Shown here one piece after another: positions 21,163-31,295 of a stretch of DNA of 64,000 nt. The DNA is from Paenibacillus algicola (GTDB lineage Bacteria > Bacillota > Bacilli > Paenibacillales > Paenibacillaceae), in assembly GCF_005577435.1 (NCBI RefSeq), contig NZ_CP040396.1:1422501-1486500 (forward strand), given 5' to 3'. Made by a program: the position numbers and the translations under genes. Under the pieces are notes generated by a model. It was not told the origin of the DNA, searched no databases, and saw only the letters and a list, made by a program, of their open reading frames with translations. How positions within the stretch are numbered: position 1 is the stretch's first letter; the number at the start of each line of letters is the position of its first letter.

Positions 21163-21198
21163 AAGGACCCCGAGCTGCGCTGCAGTCCGGGGTCCTTT
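21163..21198. terminator. Bidirectional terminator between apt and the uracil permease
   Basis: Arms AAGGACCCCG and CGGGGTCCTT around an inner GCTGC/GCAGT-like loop, flanked by short A and T tracts, placed between two convergent stops. Confidence 0.85.
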
Positions 21199-21202
21199 AG
21201 AT

Positions 21203-22522
21203 TTATTCGGTTACTTTTTCCGGGAGCGGCTGCTCCTCTGGCTTCTCATTCGAGAGGCCGAGAATATCAAACAGGCGGAACAGGATTGCAAGCAGCATAC
21301 CTACAATGGTGGATAGTGCCATGCCCTTCAGCTCAACATCGCCAAATCGCACGGTTACTCCGCTGATGCCGACAACGAGGACAAGCGTGGCAAGAATCAT
21401 ATTGCTGGCTCTAGAGAAATCGACCTTCTTCTCGACAAATATCCGAAGACCGGAGGCTGCGATGACGCCGAACAGCAGTAAGGAGACGCCGCCCATCACT
21501 GCAGGTGGAATGTTGGCGATGATGGCAGAGAAGGTGCCTGAGAAGGACAGCACGATCGCAATGACAGCCGCGCCGCCAATGACACGAACGGAATATACCT
21601 TGGTCAAGGCCATTACGCCGATGTTCTCCCCGTACGTGGTGTTTGGCGTCGATCCGACGAAGCCGGACAGAATGGTTGAAATACCGTTGCCCAGCAGGGA
21701 GCGGTGAAGCCCGGGATTCTTCGACAGATCCTTGCCCACAATGTTGCTCGTAACCAGCAGGTGACCGATATGCTCTACAATCACGACGATCGAAACCGGA
21801 ATAATGGTAAAAATAGCTGCTATATCCCACTCTGGCGTCGTCAACGTAGGCGCGGTAAAGAACGCAGCCTCGGAAATTTTATCAGTCTCTACAAGTCCCA
21901 GGTAGAAGGAAAGCGCATAGCCTGATGCAATCCCGATGAGAATATGAATGATCTTGGGGAAGCCCCGGAACAGCACAGAACCCAGCACGGTCACGCCAAG
22001 GGTCACCATCGAGACGGTAACGACCTCAGGATTCATGCTCCACCCTTCCGCCTCTACCGGGTTCGACGGGGGCAACAGCCCCGCCATATTCGCTGCCACC
22101 GGAACGAGCTCCAAACCGATCATGGCGATGATTGCTCCCATAACCGCAGGAGGGAAGACGAAATCAATCCATCCGGTGCCGGCATATTTAACGATCAGCG
22201 CAATTACGCAGAAGATCACACCTGTAATGATAAAGGCTCCGAGCGCTTTGCCATAGTTGGCACCTGGATCTCCCATCAGCACCAGACTGACCGGAGCAAT
22301 AAAGGCGAAGCTTGAGCCCAGATACGCCGGTATTTTTCCTTTACATAACAGAATATAAATCAGGGTGCCGATTCCGTTCATTAGAAGTATCATACCCGGA
22401 TCGACGCCAAAGATGTTCGGGACGAGCACTGTACTTCCGAACATGGCGAATAAATGCTGAAGGCTCAGCAGAAAGCCGGGTCCGAAGGGCAGTTTCTCAT
22501 CTACTTGAATTTCGCGTTGCAA
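21203..22522 (-). CDS. Uracil permease family (NCS2) transporter
   Basis: A 439-aa membrane protein with about 14 spans and NCS2 signatures: LPFGPGFLLSLQHLFAMFGSTVLVP at the N-terminus, the AYLGSSFAFIAPV segment, a VFPPAVMGAIIAMIGLELVP region and the STPNTTYGENIGVMALT motif that carries substrate-contacting residues. These features are closest to proton-coupled uracil permeases (UraA/PyrP). Xanthine cannot be excluded. TTG 22522 follows gaggaggaa. No PyrR attenuator hairpin was recognised in its short leader. A tataat box lies on the minus strand at 22582-22587. Confidence 0.88.
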   Translation of the reverse strand: MQREIQVDEKLPFGPGFLLSLQHLFAMFGSTVLVPNIFGVDPGMILLMNGIGTLIYILLCKGKIPAYLGSSFAFIAPVSLVLMGDPGANYGKALGAFIITGVIFCVIALIVKYAGTGWIDFVFPPAVMGAIIAMIGLELVPVAANMAGLLPPSNPVEAEGWSMNPEVVTVSMVTLGVTVLGSVLFRGFPKIIHILIGIASGYALSFYLGLVETDKISEAAFFTAPTLTTPEWDIAAIFTIIPVSIVVIVEHIGHLLVTSNIVGKDLSKNPGLHRSLLGNGISTILSGFVGSTPNTTYGENIGVMALTKVYSVRVIGGAAVIAIVLSFSGTFSAIIANIPPAVMGGVSLLLFGVIAASGLRIFVEKKVDFSRASNMILATLVLVVGISGVTVRFGDVELKGMALSTIVGMLLAILFRLFDILGLSNEKPEEQPLPEKVTE

Positions 22523-22702
22523 ACCAATTCCTCCTCAAGATCTGTTTAACCATAGCTTCATTTCTTTATGATCTTATCTAGATTATATAGAAATGTTCGT
22601 TTTTTCAATCACAATTTTCATATCTGCTCCAATTCATGATAGGTTTGTCATGATATGGATCATAAAGGGCTGTGACGCCCTGAATGTACCTGGCTGCTAG
22701 TG

Positions 22703-22731
22703 TTGACGTATACGGCACAAAGCGTCATAAT
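22703..22731 (+). promoter_or_regulatory. Sigma-A promoter of relA
   Basis: TTGACG at 22703-22708 and CATAAT at 22726-22731, spacer 17 bp, about 100 bp before the relA start. Confidence 0.8.
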
Positions 22732-22831
22732 GGAAGGAAAATCATCACGGAAGAACAACCTGCGCGTTTTGACTTGGGCGGGTTTTCGTTTTATATAGAA
22801 AGTCATCGTCGCAATCAGAAAGGACTTCTCA

Positions 22832-25003
22832 ATGGGCATAGAGCGATTACTTGAAAAGGCAGGCGCCTATATTAAAGAACCCGATCTTCTTCGAATTCAG
22901 GAAGCTTTTGAATTTGCAGAGCAGGCTCATCACGGGCAGATTCGCAAATCGGGAGAACCGTATATTTTACATCCGCTTGCGGTAGCAGACATCGTCGTCA
23001 ACATGCAGATGGACACGTTGTCTATTATTGCTGCCCTGCTTCATGATGTCGTTGAGGACACGACTGTATCGCTCGAGGAGATCCGGTCGAGGTTCGGCGA
23101 GACCTGTGCGATGCTGGTGGATGGACTGACGAAGCTGGAGCGAATTAAATTCGGCTCCAAGGAAGAGCAGCAAAATGAAAACTATCGCAAAATGTTCATA
23201 GCCATGGCTCGGGACATTCGCGTGATTGTTATCAAGCTGGCGGACCGGCTGCACAATATGCGCACGCTGAAATACCAGTCGGAGGAAAGCCAGCGGAGAA
23301 TCTCGCATGAGACCCTGGAGATTTTCTGTCCTATTGCTCATCGTCTCGGGATATCCGCTATTAAATGGGAAATGGAAGATATTGCGCTCCGCTACTTGAA
23401 TCCTCAGCAGTATTACCGGATTGCCAATCTGATGCACAAGAAGCGGGCTGAACGGGAGCAGTTCATCGACAATGTCATTGAACGGATTGCGGAGAAGCTG
23501 GATGAAATGGGAATTCAGGCGGACCTGTCGGGTCGTCCGAAGCATATCTATAGTGTGTTTAACAAGATGTCCGTCAAGAACAAGCAGTTTAATGAAATTT
23601 ATGATCTGCTGGCCATCCGGATTATCGTAGACAACATCAAGGACTGCTATGCAACCCTGGGCATTATTCACACGCTGTGGAAGCCAATGCCGGGGCGCTT
23701 TAAAGATTATATCGCCATGCCGAAAGCGAATATGTACCAGTCTCTGCACACCACCGTAGTGGGTCCGAACGGAGAGCCGACAGAGGTACAGATTCGGACG
23801 CTGGAAATGCATCGTACCGCAGAGTTCGGGATCGCGGCTCACTGGGCATATAAGGAAGGCTCGGCGGCGGCTAATTTTGATAACAAAATTACGTTCTTCC
23901 GCGAGATTCTGGAGCTTCAGCATGAGGCGAAGGATGCTTCGGAGTTTGTCGAATCACTCAAAATGGACTTTTTCTCAGATCTCGTCTTTGTGTTTACGCC
24001 TAAAGGGGAGGTCATTGAGCTGCCTGCTGGCTCCGTTCCGCTGGACTTTGCGTACCGCATTCATACCGAGGTTGGAAACCGGACGATCGGGGCGAAGGTG
24101 AATGGCAGAATTGTCCCGCTGGATCATCAGCTGAAGACCGGCGATATTGTTGAGATTTTAACCTCGAAGCACTCTTATGGCCCGAGCCAGGATTGGCTGA
24201 AGATTGCCCAGTCCTCCCACGCCAAGAGTAAGATCAAGCAATGGTTCAAGAAAGAGAAGCGCGAAGAAAATGTTGAAAAGGGCCGGGACCTGCTGGAACG
24301 GGAAATGAAACGGCAGGGTCTGGAGGCTTCTGAATTTCTGAGTGATGACAAGCTGATGGATGCGGCGAGAAAGTTTGCCTTTAACGATATCGAAGACATG
24401 CTGTCTGCCGTCGGATTTGGAGGCATTACAGCCGCCCAGATTACAACCAAGCTCACAGAGAAGCTTCGCAAGGAGCAGGAGGAGGCGAACCAGATCGGGC
24501 TGACCTCCGAGATGAAGGAGATCAAGGCGCCCGAGAAGCGCAGCCGTCCTACCAATGGCGTTACGGTTAAAGGCATTGACAATTTACTGGTGCGCTTTGC
24601 CAGGTGCTGCAACCCGGTGCCAGGCGATGAAATCATCGGCTATGTGACGCGCGGTCGCGGGGTATCTGTGCACCGGGCAGACTGCTCGAACATTCCTGCT
24701 ACTGGTGATGGGGAAGATGCGGCACGTGTGATTGAGGTCGAGTGGGAATCAACGGTGGAAGCTAGCTACAGCGTAGATATTGAAGTTACGGGACATGACC
24801 GCAATGGTCTGCTAAATGAAGTACTGCAGGCAGTATCTGAGAGCAAGACAAATATTTCAGCAGTGACCGGCCGATCGGACAAGAACAAGATGGCCATGAT
24901 TCATATGACTATTCTGATTCGCAACACGGACCATCTTCAATCGGTGGTGGAGCGGATTAAGCGTGTGAAGGATGTGTACACCGTTCATCGGATTATGCAG
25001 TGA
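22832..25003 (+). CDS. relA: Bifunctional (p)ppGpp synthetase/hydrolase RelA
   Basis: This enzyme makes and degrades the stringent-response alarmone. The 723-aa protein has an HD hydrolase domain ([10 protein letters not shown] with His71-Asp72), a RelA/SpoT synthetase domain (about 240-350, including [21 protein letters not shown]), a TGS domain (about 390-450, [15 protein letters not shown]), a zinc-finger/helical region with [18 protein letters not shown], and a C-terminal ACT domain (about 650-723). Both catalytic domains look intact, so it is a Rel-type bifunctional enzyme. ATG 22832 follows gaaagga. dtd begins 20 bp after its stop. Confidence 0.97.
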   Translation: MGIERLLEKAGAYIKEPDLLRIQEAFEFAEQAHHGQIRKSGEPYILHPLAVADIVVNMQMDTLSIIAALLHDVVEDTTVSLEEIRSRFGETCAMLVDGLTKLERIKFGSKEEQQNENYRKMFIAMARDIRVIVIKLADRLHNMRTLKYQSEESQRRISHETLEIFCPIAHRLGISAIKWEMEDIALRYLNPQQYYRIANLMHKKRAEREQFIDNVIERIAEKLDEMGIQADLSGRPKHIYSVFNKMSVKNKQFNEIYDLLAIRIIVDNIKDCYATLGIIHTLWKPMPGRFKDYIAMPKANMYQSLHTTVVGPNGEPTEVQIRTLEMHRTAEFGIAAHWAYKEGSAAANFDNKITFFREILELQHEAKDASEFVESLKMDFFSDLVFVFTPKGEVIELPAGSVPLDFAYRIHTEVGNRTIGAKVNGRIVPLDHQLKTGDIVEILTSKHSYGPSQDWLKIAQSSHAKSKIKQWFKKEKREENVEKGRDLLEREMKRQGLEASEFLSDDKLMDAARKFAFNDIEDMLSAVGFGGITAAQITTKLTEKLRKEQEEANQIGLTSEMKEIKAPEKRSRPTNGVTVKGIDNLLVRFARCCNPVPGDEIIGYVTRGRGVSVHRADCSNIPATGDGEDAARVIEVEWESTVEASYSVDIEVTGHDRNGLLNEVLQAVSESKTNISAVTGRSDKNKMAMIHMTILIRNTDHLQSVVERIKRVKDVYTVHRIMQ

Positions 25004-25023
25004 CTTGGCCAGGGGGAACAGGC

Positions 25024-25467
25024 ATGAAGGTTGTCATTCAAAGATGCAAGCATGCCCGGGTCGTTGTCGGTGAACAGGTTACCGGCGAAATCGGGCAGGG
25101 ACTCATGGTGCTCGTGGGTGTTACCCATGAGGATGAGACAAAGGATGCCGTTTATTTGGCGGAAAAGGTAGCAGGACTGCGGATTTTTGAGGACGATGAT
25201 CACAAAATGAACCTGAGTGTGCAGGATATGGGCGGCTCCATTCTGTCGGTGTCTCAGTTTACATTGTATGGTGACTCCCGAAAAGGCAAGCGGCCCAGCT
25301 TTATGGCGGCTGCGAGGCCGGAGGCGGCGCAGAAGCTGTACGAGCTGTTTAATGCTGAGCTCAGAAGCAGAGGGCTTAGCGTGGAAACCGGAATTTTTGG
25401 AGCGGATATGGATGTGTCCCTTACGAATTGGGGACCGGTGACGCTGATCTTAGACAGTCGCAGTTAA
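25024..25467 (+). CDS. dtd: D-aminoacyl-tRNA deacylase
   Basis: Dtd hydrolyses D-amino acids mischarged on tRNA. The 147-aa protein begins [13 protein letters not shown] and shows the family active-site motifs [17 protein letters not shown] and TNWGPVTL (the Gly-cisPro motif). ATG 25024 is chosen because agggggaac precedes it. The relA-dtd order is conserved in Bacilli. Confidence 0.96.
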   Translation: MKVVIQRCKHARVVVGEQVTGEIGQGLMVLVGVTHEDETKDAVYLAEKVAGLRIFEDDDHKMNLSVQDMGGSILSVSQFTLYGDSRKGKRPSFMAAARPEAAQKLYELFNAELRSRGLSVETGIFGADMDVSLTNWGPVTLILDSRS

Positions 25468-25475
25468 GATGAGTC

Positions 25476-25504
25476 TTGGAAGCATCTGCAGCAGTAGGTA
25501 TAGT
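25476..25504 (+). promoter_or_regulatory. Putative sigma-A promoter of a 53-codon ORF
   Basis: TTGGAA at 25476-25481 and TATAGT at 25499-25504, spacer 17 bp. The predicted start is about 50 nt before ATG 25562. Confidence 0.55.
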
Positions 25505-25561
25505 GCGGGGAAGATAGGGGCATGCTGTGTAGAAGCACTTTTATGTAAAAAGGAGCATCTC

Positions 25562-25723
25562 ATGCGGCATTCACCTCAATTTCTGCGTAGCAAGCAGTCA
25601 GCTTTAGGGATGACATCCGGTATGCACGAGGCTTTACACATACATCGCCTGCTGCATGCCCCCGCCCAGCCCGGCGGCCCGGATCAACGAGCAAGCGGGA
25701 AAGACCTGTTGATCCGAAGGTAA
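25562..25723 (+). CDS. Small hypothetical protein (53 aa)
   Basis: A 53-codon ORF beginning MRHSPQFLRSKQ, basic and His/Arg-rich, with no recognised family. Support is contextual: a strong aaaaaggag site ends six bases before the ATG, a sigma-A-like promoter lies at 25476-25504, and a nested stem-loop at 25793-25850 could end the transcript. No membrane segment or signal peptide is visible. The next 300 bp (to 26058) hold no other convincing gene. Being so short, it may also be an RNA gene or chance ORF. Confidence 0.4.
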   Translation: MRHSPQFLRSKQSALGMTSGMHEALHIHRLLHAPAQPGGPDQRASGKDLLIRR

Positions 25724-25792
25724 ACAGCCAGTCATCCCTGAAGCAGCAAACGGCGGATCAAGCTGATCCACGGTATATGTAATGAAGAAATA

Positions 25793-25850
25793 AAACCGCT
25801 CTTTTTTAGATGGTGGCTTAGTCACTTCCCATCTAACCCGAGAGCGGTTT
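25793..25850. terminator. Nested stem-loop, possible terminator
   Basis: The outer arms AAACCGCTCT (25793-25802) and AGAGCGGTTT (25841-25850) enclose an inner stem AGATGG (25808-25813) with CCATCT (25829-25834). The outer stem is followed by AT-rich sequence on both sides. It could terminate the 53-codon transcript. Confidence 0.6.
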
Positions 25851-26061
25851 ATTTATATTATCTGATCGTTAAGGATGAAATTTGGAGAAACAGCGAGGGC
25901 AGGAACGTTCATACGCGAAAATGATCTTGTGGAATAGCTCTTTTTCATCCTTCGGGGATGCATTGTCATGTTAGAAAATGGAGGGATGCGGGTAATAGGA
26001 AGCAAGGAAAGCGTTACAATCACAGCGATAATCCTAGTTGATCCTAAAGGAGGAATTTATG

Positions 26062-26514
26062 ATGTCCAAGCATCTCCAAGCCTATTTCAGATCTGAAGAC
26101 GAAGCAGAAAGCGCTAAAACAACGCTTTTAACCTACAAGACCGATCAGCTTGAAGTCAGTGAGCTGCAAGAAACAGTGGGACGCCGGGTTGATATCCTGG
26201 TGCCGTTAATTCCATTCGGTACTTCTAACGCCGGCAGCAACACAACTGGAACAGGCTACGCTGGCGGATATACGGCAGGCGCGGGTGCGGCTGTAAACGT
26301 ACAGGGTGTGCCTGAGGATCGTGACCGTGAGGATGCTCCTGTGGGCGATAAGGACGGACATGCAGACGATTACCGTGAGGCTGATCTGGATGACGTTGAT
26401 TTCGATGAGCTTAGATATGTGCTGACAGCAAAGGTCAGCGATGCTGATTATGATCAGATCGTGCACAAGCTGCGCTCCAACCACGCTTTCATCGAGAAAT
26501 TTGAGAACGAATAG
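26062..26514 (+). CDS. Hypothetical acidic protein, Gly-rich centre
   Basis: A 150-aa soluble protein. The N-terminal region (HLQAYFRSEDEAESAKTTL) and the C-terminal region (LTAKVSDADYDQIVHKLRSNHAFIEKFE) look like two halves of a small alpha-beta domain. They are separated by a Gly/Ala-rich stretch (about 60-85) and an Asp-rich stretch (about 88-120). No membrane segment is seen. I do not recognise a characterised family, although the N-terminal pattern recalls proteins annotated as stress-related. ATG 26062 lies eight bases after ggagg; ATG 26059 is also possible. It is monocistronic, with its own terminator. Confidence 0.75.
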   Translation: MSKHLQAYFRSEDEAESAKTTLLTYKTDQLEVSELQETVGRRVDILVPLIPFGTSNAGSNTTGTGYAGGYTAGAGAAVNVQGVPEDRDREDAPVGDKDGHADDYREADLDDVDFDELRYVLTAKVSDADYDQIVHKLRSNHAFIEKFENE

Positions 26515-26527
26515 TATGCTTTGGAAT

Positions 26528-26554
26528 AAAGCCGCCAGCAATGGCGGCTTTTTT
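26528..26554 (+). terminator. Terminator after the hypothetical acidic protein
   Basis: Arms AAAGCCGCCA and TGGCGGCTTT with a GCAA tetraloop, followed by six T. Confidence 0.92.
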
Positions 26555-26648
26555 GCTGTCCTTCATGATATCCTTATAATATAGCAGCGTTTTCACCACT
26601 GTAATATAACTGTAATATGAGTTACATGTTCTGATAATATATGCGGTT

Positions 26649-26720
26649 TATAATAACAGCATGACCCCCTTTTAATATACTCTTTTGGACCTGCGATATG
26701 AGATCGCAGGTTTTTTTTTT
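26649..26720 (+). ncRNA. Candidate short RNA (promoter-like box plus strong terminator)
   Basis: A TATAAT box at 26649-26654 is followed, about 35 bp later, by a strong terminator: arms ACCTGCGAT (26689-26697) and ATCGCAGGT (26703-26711) with a long T run to 26720. The preceding gene already has its own terminator at 26528-26554, so this second one would otherwise be an orphan. No clear -35 was found (TTACAT at 26622 is 21 bp away). The predicted RNA would be about 60 nt. Confidence 0.35.
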
Positions 26721-26762
26721 GAGCTTTTGCAACCTCTGTCGATTCATTTCGTCAGGAATTTC

Positions 26763-26791
26763 TTGACTTTAACGTGGCGGTTCATTACAAT
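26763..26791 (+). promoter_or_regulatory. Sigma-A promoter of the hisS-aspS leader
   Basis: TTGACT at 26763-26768 and TACAAT at 26786-26791, spacer 17 bp, giving a leader of about 380 nt before hisS. Confidence 0.8.
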
Positions 26792-26849
26792 CTTAAAATA
26801 TAATGTTTAGGCAACACTGTAGAGAACAGGGTTGTATGTCATAATGATT

Positions 26850-27137
26850 TGATGACGGGACCAAGTAATCCATCCCCACACGATCAGAGAGAAATCCCTC
26901 CAGGCTGCAAGGATTTCCGTGATGAATGGACGAATGACTTCCCCGAGAACAGACGGCGAAATGCTTGCTGCAAGCAAGAGTAGCCGCTCTGCGCAGGCCG
27001 GGCGTTATCCGGATGAGCGAAGAATCCAGACGCGGTATGAGGGATTTTTCGGAATGTGGGTGGTACCACGGGTGATTTAATTGATGACAATCTCTCGTCC
27101 CTGTTGTTGTGTGTTACAACGGGGCGGGGGATTTTTT
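26850..27137 (+). promoter_or_regulatory. T-box riboswitch controlling hisS-aspS
   Basis: Stem I begins near gatgacggga at 26851 and includes the AGAGAG motif at 26886-26891. Pairing of GGGA and TCCAT (26857-26873) with ATGGA and TCCC (26926-26943) leaves an internal loop whose 3' side reads cgaatgact. Its likely specifier is GAC (26936-26938), an Asp codon. The T-box sequence TGGGTGGTACCACGGGT lies at about 27057-27073. The competing terminator has arms tcgtccctgttgt and acaacggggcggg and a T run ending at 27137. Uncharged tRNA would stabilise the antiterminator and allow hisS-aspS expression. Confidence 0.9.
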
Positions 27138-27178
27138 GATTTCTTGAGAACAGAAAGATGAATTGGAGGATATGAAAC

Positions 27179-28432
27179 ATGGCGGAGATGAAGTTCAAGA
27201 ATCCGACCGGAACCCAGGATCTGCTGCCGGGTACAGTCGAGAAATGGCAGTTCGTGGAGGGCAAAGCAAGAGACCTCTGTCAGCGGTACAATTTTCGGGA
27301 GATCCGCACACCCCTGTTCGAGCAGACCGAGCTGTTCGAGCGCGGCGTAGGTGAAACGACGGATATTGTAGAGAAGGAAATGTATACCTTCAAGGATAAG
27401 GGAGACCGTAGCATGACCCTGCGTCCGGAAGGCACGGCTGGTGTCGTTCGCGCGTACGTTCAGAACAAGCTGTATGGCGAGCCCGATGTCACAAAGCTGT
27501 ATTACATTGCGCCGATGTTCCGCTACGAGCGTCCGCAGGCCGGCCGATACCGCCAGTTTCACCAGTTCGGCATCGAGGTGTTCGGAGCTGCGGACCCGTC
27601 TATTGATGCGGAGGTTATTGCTCTGGGCTACTCGTTTACGAAGGAGCTGGGGCTGTCCGGTGTCAAGGTAGAAATCAACTCCGTGGGCACACCGGAAATA
27701 AGGGCGGCTTACCGGGAGCGCCTGCTGTCCTTCCTGACGCCGATGAAGGATCAGCTGTGCAGTGACTGTCAATCCCGCATGGACCGCAATCCGCTGCGGG
27801 TGCTGGACTGCAAGAAGGATCAGGACAAGTTTGACGGAGCCCCTTCCATTCTGGAGAGTCTGGATGAAGCCTGCAGTCAGCATTTTGAACAGGTGAAGGC
27901 TTATCTGGATGCGATGGAGGTCAACTACGAGGTCAACCCGAGAATGGTGCGCGGCCTGGACTACTACACCCATACCGCGTTTGAATTCAAAGCACAGGGA
28001 ATTGGTGCGATTGATACGGTGGGCGGCGGCGGCCGTTACAATGGACTGGTGGAACAGATCGGCGGTCCGGATCAGACCGGTATCGGATTTGGCATCGGGC
28101 TGGAGCGGATTATGCTGATCCTTGAGCATCAGAGCATTGAGCTGAATGCGGTTAAACCGCTGGATGTGTATCTTGTAGCGCTTGGAGAAGCGGCGGAGAA
28201 GGAAATTACGAAGATCATTTTCCAGCTCCGCAGTGCCGGCATTTCCGCAGAGCGGGATTACCAGGGACGCAAGATGAAGGCGCAGATGAAATCAGCAGAC
28301 CGTCTGCAGGCGCGCTATACGGCGATTTTGGGGGACGATGAGCTGGCCAAAGGCGAGATTGCCCTGAAATCGATGGAAACCGGAGAGCAGCGGACGGTAA
28401 GGCTTGATGAGCTGCATAGAGAGCTCGGTTAG
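27179..28432 (+). CDS. hisS: Histidine-tRNA ligase
   Basis: HisRS, a class II synthetase that charges tRNA-His. The 417-aa product has the [12 protein letters not shown] start, motif 2 ([19 protein letters not shown]), the histidine-specific [13 protein letters not shown] and GGGGRYN motifs, motif 3 ([13 protein letters not shown]) and a C-terminal anticodon-binding domain (about 325-417). ATG 27179 follows ggagg with 9-nt spacing. It is the first gene of the T-box-controlled hisS-aspS operon. Confidence 0.97.
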   Translation: MAEMKFKNPTGTQDLLPGTVEKWQFVEGKARDLCQRYNFREIRTPLFEQTELFERGVGETTDIVEKEMYTFKDKGDRSMTLRPEGTAGVVRAYVQNKLYGEPDVTKLYYIAPMFRYERPQAGRYRQFHQFGIEVFGAADPSIDAEVIALGYSFTKELGLSGVKVEINSVGTPEIRAAYRERLLSFLTPMKDQLCSDCQSRMDRNPLRVLDCKKDQDKFDGAPSILESLDEACSQHFEQVKAYLDAMEVNYEVNPRMVRGLDYYTHTAFEFKAQGIGAIDTVGGGGRYNGLVEQIGGPDQTGIGFGIGLERIMLILEHQSIELNAVKPLDVYLVALGEAAEKEITKIIFQLRSAGISAERDYQGRKMKAQMKSADRLQARYTAILGDDELAKGEIALKSMETGEQRTVRLDELHRELG

Positions 28433-28483
28433 GTTAACCCGGCCATAATGGCTTTAAATATATGAAGAGGGGTAGATGAAATC

Positions 28484-30277
28484 ATGTTAAAAAGGACGCA
28501 TCATTGCGGTCAGCTGACGGCTGCAAATATCGGAGAGACGGTAACACTGAACGGCTGGGTACAAACCCGCCGTGACCTGGGGGGCGTATTGTTCATTGAT
28601 CTGCGCGACCGCAGCGGAATTATGCAGGTGGTATTCAATCCGGATTTCTCCGGCGAAGCGCTGGCTGTGGCTGACAAGGTTCGCAGTGAGTACGTACTGG
28701 CAGTAACCGGTAAAGTCGTTCAGCGTGATCCGGAAACCGTAAACAAGAACCTGGCTACAGGTGAAATTGAGGTTCAGGTTACCGAGATTGAAGTGCTGAA
28801 CGCCGCCAAAACTCCTCCGTTCTTTATCGAAGACGGTGTTGAGGTGGACGAGCAGCTGCGCTTGAAGTACCGTTACCTCGATCTGCGCCGGCCGGAAATG
28901 CAGCAGACGCTCATGCTTCGTTCCAAGGCGTCGAAGATTTTCCGCGACTTCCTGGATGGAGAAGGGTTTGCAGATGTCGAAACGCCGATCCTGACCAAAA
29001 GCACGCCAGAAGGCGCGCGGGATTATCTGGTGCCAAGCCGCGTGCATGCAGGGGAGTTCTTTGCACTTCCGCAGTCCCCGCAGATTTACAAGCAGCTGCT
29101 GATGGTCAGCGGCCTGGAGCGTTATTACCAGATCGCCCGCTGCTTCCGGGATGAGGATCTTCGTGCTGACCGTCAGCCGGAGTTCACACAGGTCGACATC
29201 GAGACTTCCTTCATGGAGCGCGATGACCTGCTGTCGATGATGGAGCAGCTGATGGTACGCCTGTTTAAGGAAACGATTGGCGTTGAGCTGGCGACTCCGT
29301 TCCAGCGCATCAGCCATGCGGACGCGATGGGCAAATACGGCTCGGACAAGCCGGATCTGCGCTTTGGCATGGAACTGATTGAAATGAATGATATCGTAGC
29401 TGACAGCGGTGTGAAGGTGTTCGCTTCTGTGATCGAAAAAGGCGGCGAAGTAAAGTGCCTGAACGCCAAAGGCTGCGGTACATGGACACGTAAGGAAATT
29501 GATGACCTTGGACCATTTGCTGCCCGCTACGGTGCGAAGGGCCTGGCCTGGATTCAAGTGAAGGAAGGCGAATTCAAGGGGCCGATCGTGAAATTCTTTA
29601 CCCCCGAAGAGATTGAAGCGGTGAAGGAGCGCACTGGCGCGGAAGAAGGCGATTTGCTGTTGTTCTCGGCGGACACGAAAAAGGTCGTTGCGGATGTTCT
29701 GGGCGCACTGCGTCTGCGAATTGGCCGTCAGCTGGGCTTGATCAACGATAAAGAATTCAAATTTGCCTGGGTGCTGGACTTCCCGCTGCTAAGCTACGAT
29801 GAAGAGCAGAAGCGCTATGTAGCAGAGCATCATCCGTTCACTCGTCCTAATGATGAGGATGTCGAGCGTCTAGAGAGCGACCCGCTCAGTGTTCGTGCAC
29901 AGGCGTATGACCTGGTTCTGAACGGCTATGAGGTTGGCGGCGGCTCCATGCGGATCTACAAGCGTGACGTTCAGGAAAAAATGTTTGCAGCCCTCGGCTT
30001 GTCTCCCGAGGAAGCTTACGAGAAGTTCGGATTCCTGCTGGATGCGTTTGAATACGGCACACCGCCGCATGGCGGCATTGCTTTCGGCTTTGACCGGCTT
30101 GTTATGCTGTTGGCTGGACGTACGAACCTGCGTGAGACGATTGCGTTCCCGAAAACCGCGAACGCAACCGATCTGCTGATGGATTCTCCGTCCGAGGTGG
30201 ATGGAGGTCAGCTGGAGCAGCTGCACATTAAGCTGGCCAAGAAGCCGGTAGAAGAGAAGAAAGAAAGCAACGGATAG
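28484..30277 (+). CDS. aspS: Aspartate-tRNA ligase
   Basis: AspRS, class IIb. The 597-aa bacterial-type enzyme has an N-terminal OB anticodon-binding domain (1-105), the [15 protein letters not shown] region, motif 2 ([21 protein letters not shown]), the bacterial GAD insertion domain (about 300-420) and motif 3 ([12 protein letters not shown]). It lies 51 bp after hisS and should share its leader. Whether it also charges tRNA-Asn cannot be told from the window. Confidence 0.97.
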   Translation: MLKRTHHCGQLTAANIGETVTLNGWVQTRRDLGGVLFIDLRDRSGIMQVVFNPDFSGEALAVADKVRSEYVLAVTGKVVQRDPETVNKNLATGEIEVQVTEIEVLNAAKTPPFFIEDGVEVDEQLRLKYRYLDLRRPEMQQTLMLRSKASKIFRDFLDGEGFADVETPILTKSTPEGARDYLVPSRVHAGEFFALPQSPQIYKQLLMVSGLERYYQIARCFRDEDLRADRQPEFTQVDIETSFMERDDLLSMMEQLMVRLFKETIGVELATPFQRISHADAMGKYGSDKPDLRFGMELIEMNDIVADSGVKVFASVIEKGGEVKCLNAKGCGTWTRKEIDDLGPFAARYGAKGLAWIQVKEGEFKGPIVKFFTPEEIEAVKERTGAEEGDLLLFSADTKKVVADVLGALRLRIGRQLGLINDKEFKFAWVLDFPLLSYDEEQKRYVAEHHPFTRPNDEDVERLESDPLSVRAQAYDLVLNGYEVGGGSMRIYKRDVQEKMFAALGLSPEEAYEKFGFLLDAFEYGTPPHGGIAFGFDRLVMLLAGRTNLRETIAFPKTANATDLLMDSPSEVDGGQLEQLHIKLAKKPVEEKKESNG

Positions 30278-30340
30278 TATTGCGCTGCCCGTTGTGAAGA
30301 TACAACGCTCTAACCATATGTAAGAAGGAGGAACAAATCC

Positions 30341-31096
30341 ATGCTGCATCAATTTTCGCGCACCGAGCTTGCGATTGGCCCGGAAGGGCTGGAGACGATG
30401 AAGAACAGCACGGTAGCTGTGCTTGGCATCGGCGGTGTCGGCTCGATTGCCGTCGAAGCTCTGGCGCGCACGGGCGTAGGCCGCATTATTCTGATCGACA
30501 AGGATGTCGTGGACATTACCAATATCAACCGCCAGATTCATGCACTGACCTCGACCGTCGGACAGAAGAAGGCCGACTTGATGGTGGAGCGGGTGAAGCT
30601 GATCAATCCGGAGTGCGAAGCAATTGCGCTGAATATGTTCTATACGGATGAGACGTATGAAGAGCTGTTCAAATATGATCTGGATTATGTCCTGGATGCA
30701 TCAGATACGATCATGTACAAGATTCATTTGATCAAGGAGTGCCTGAAGCGCAGCATTCCGATCATTTCGAGCATGGGCGCAGCCAATAAGATGGATCCGA
30801 CCAAGTTCCAGGTGGCCGACATCTCCAAAACGTCGATGGATCCCATTGCACGAGTGATCCGTACCAAGCTTCGGAAGGACGGGATTAAGAAGGGCGTCAA
30901 GGTGGTCTTCTCCCTGGAAGAGCCGATGAAGCCGCGGAAGGATGTAACCGACAAGATTGTGCCGGAGAATGCTCCGGAAATCCGCAAAGCAAAGCAGCCT
31001 CCGGCGAGCAACGCATTTGTTCCCCCGGTTGCCGGCCTGATTATGGTGTCGGTAGCTGTGCGGGAGCTGCTGGAGAAGGCTGGAATTTCAACATAG
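30341..31096 (+). CDS. tcdA: tRNA threonylcarbamoyladenosine dehydratase TcdA
   Basis: TcdA cyclises t6A37 in tRNA to ct6A using ATP. The 251-aa E1-like protein has the nucleotide-binding GIGGVGSIAVEALARTGVG motif near residues 30-48, DKDVVDITNINRQIHA, and DASDTIMYKIHLIKEC. ATG 30341 follows aaggagga. The aspS-tcdA order matches B. subtilis (yrvM). Confidence 0.93.
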   Translation: MLHQFSRTELAIGPEGLETMKNSTVAVLGIGGVGSIAVEALARTGVGRIILIDKDVVDITNINRQIHALTSTVGQKKADLMVERVKLINPECEAIALNMFYTDETYEELFKYDLDYVLDASDTIMYKIHLIKECLKRSIPIISSMGAANKMDPTKFQVADISKTSMDPIARVIRTKLRKDGIKKGVKVVFSLEEPMKPRKDVTDKIVPENAPEIRKAKQPPASNAFVPPVAGLIMVSVAVRELLEKAGIST

Positions 31097-31186
31097 CATC
31101 ACAGGATTGCAGGCGTTAGAAGACCGCAGGTGTCAATGCGGACTTCCGGCGCCTGTTTCTTGTCTTTTACTCCGTTCTAAAAAAGT

Positions 31187-31215
31187 TTGTCGCGGTGAAG
31201 TCCATGTGCTACAAT
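31187..31215 (+). promoter_or_regulatory. Sigma-A promoter of helD
   Basis: TTGTCG at 31187-31192 and TACAAT at 31210-31215, spacer 17 bp, with an extended -10 TGC just before the -10. It lies 80 bp before the GTG start. Confidence 0.75.
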
Positions 31216-31295
31216 GAGTGTTCTTTTCCTGATCAGGATTCATGATACATGATACAATTCAGGATACATTTGAGATTCTTAGGAGGTAACTGAAG

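Noticed and set aside
22523..22700. PyrR attenuator for the uracil-type permease
   Set aside because: The leader is short and I saw no anti-antiterminator or PyrR-binding loop sequence.
25970..25995. Sigma-B-like boxes GTTAGA-N14-GGGTAA before the acidic-protein gene
   Set aside because: The -35 departs from GTTTAA, and I am not certain that this lineage has a sigma-B, so it was not listed.
27077..28129. A 350-aa minus-strand ORF
   Set aside because: It is antisense to hisS and shows no recognisable motif.
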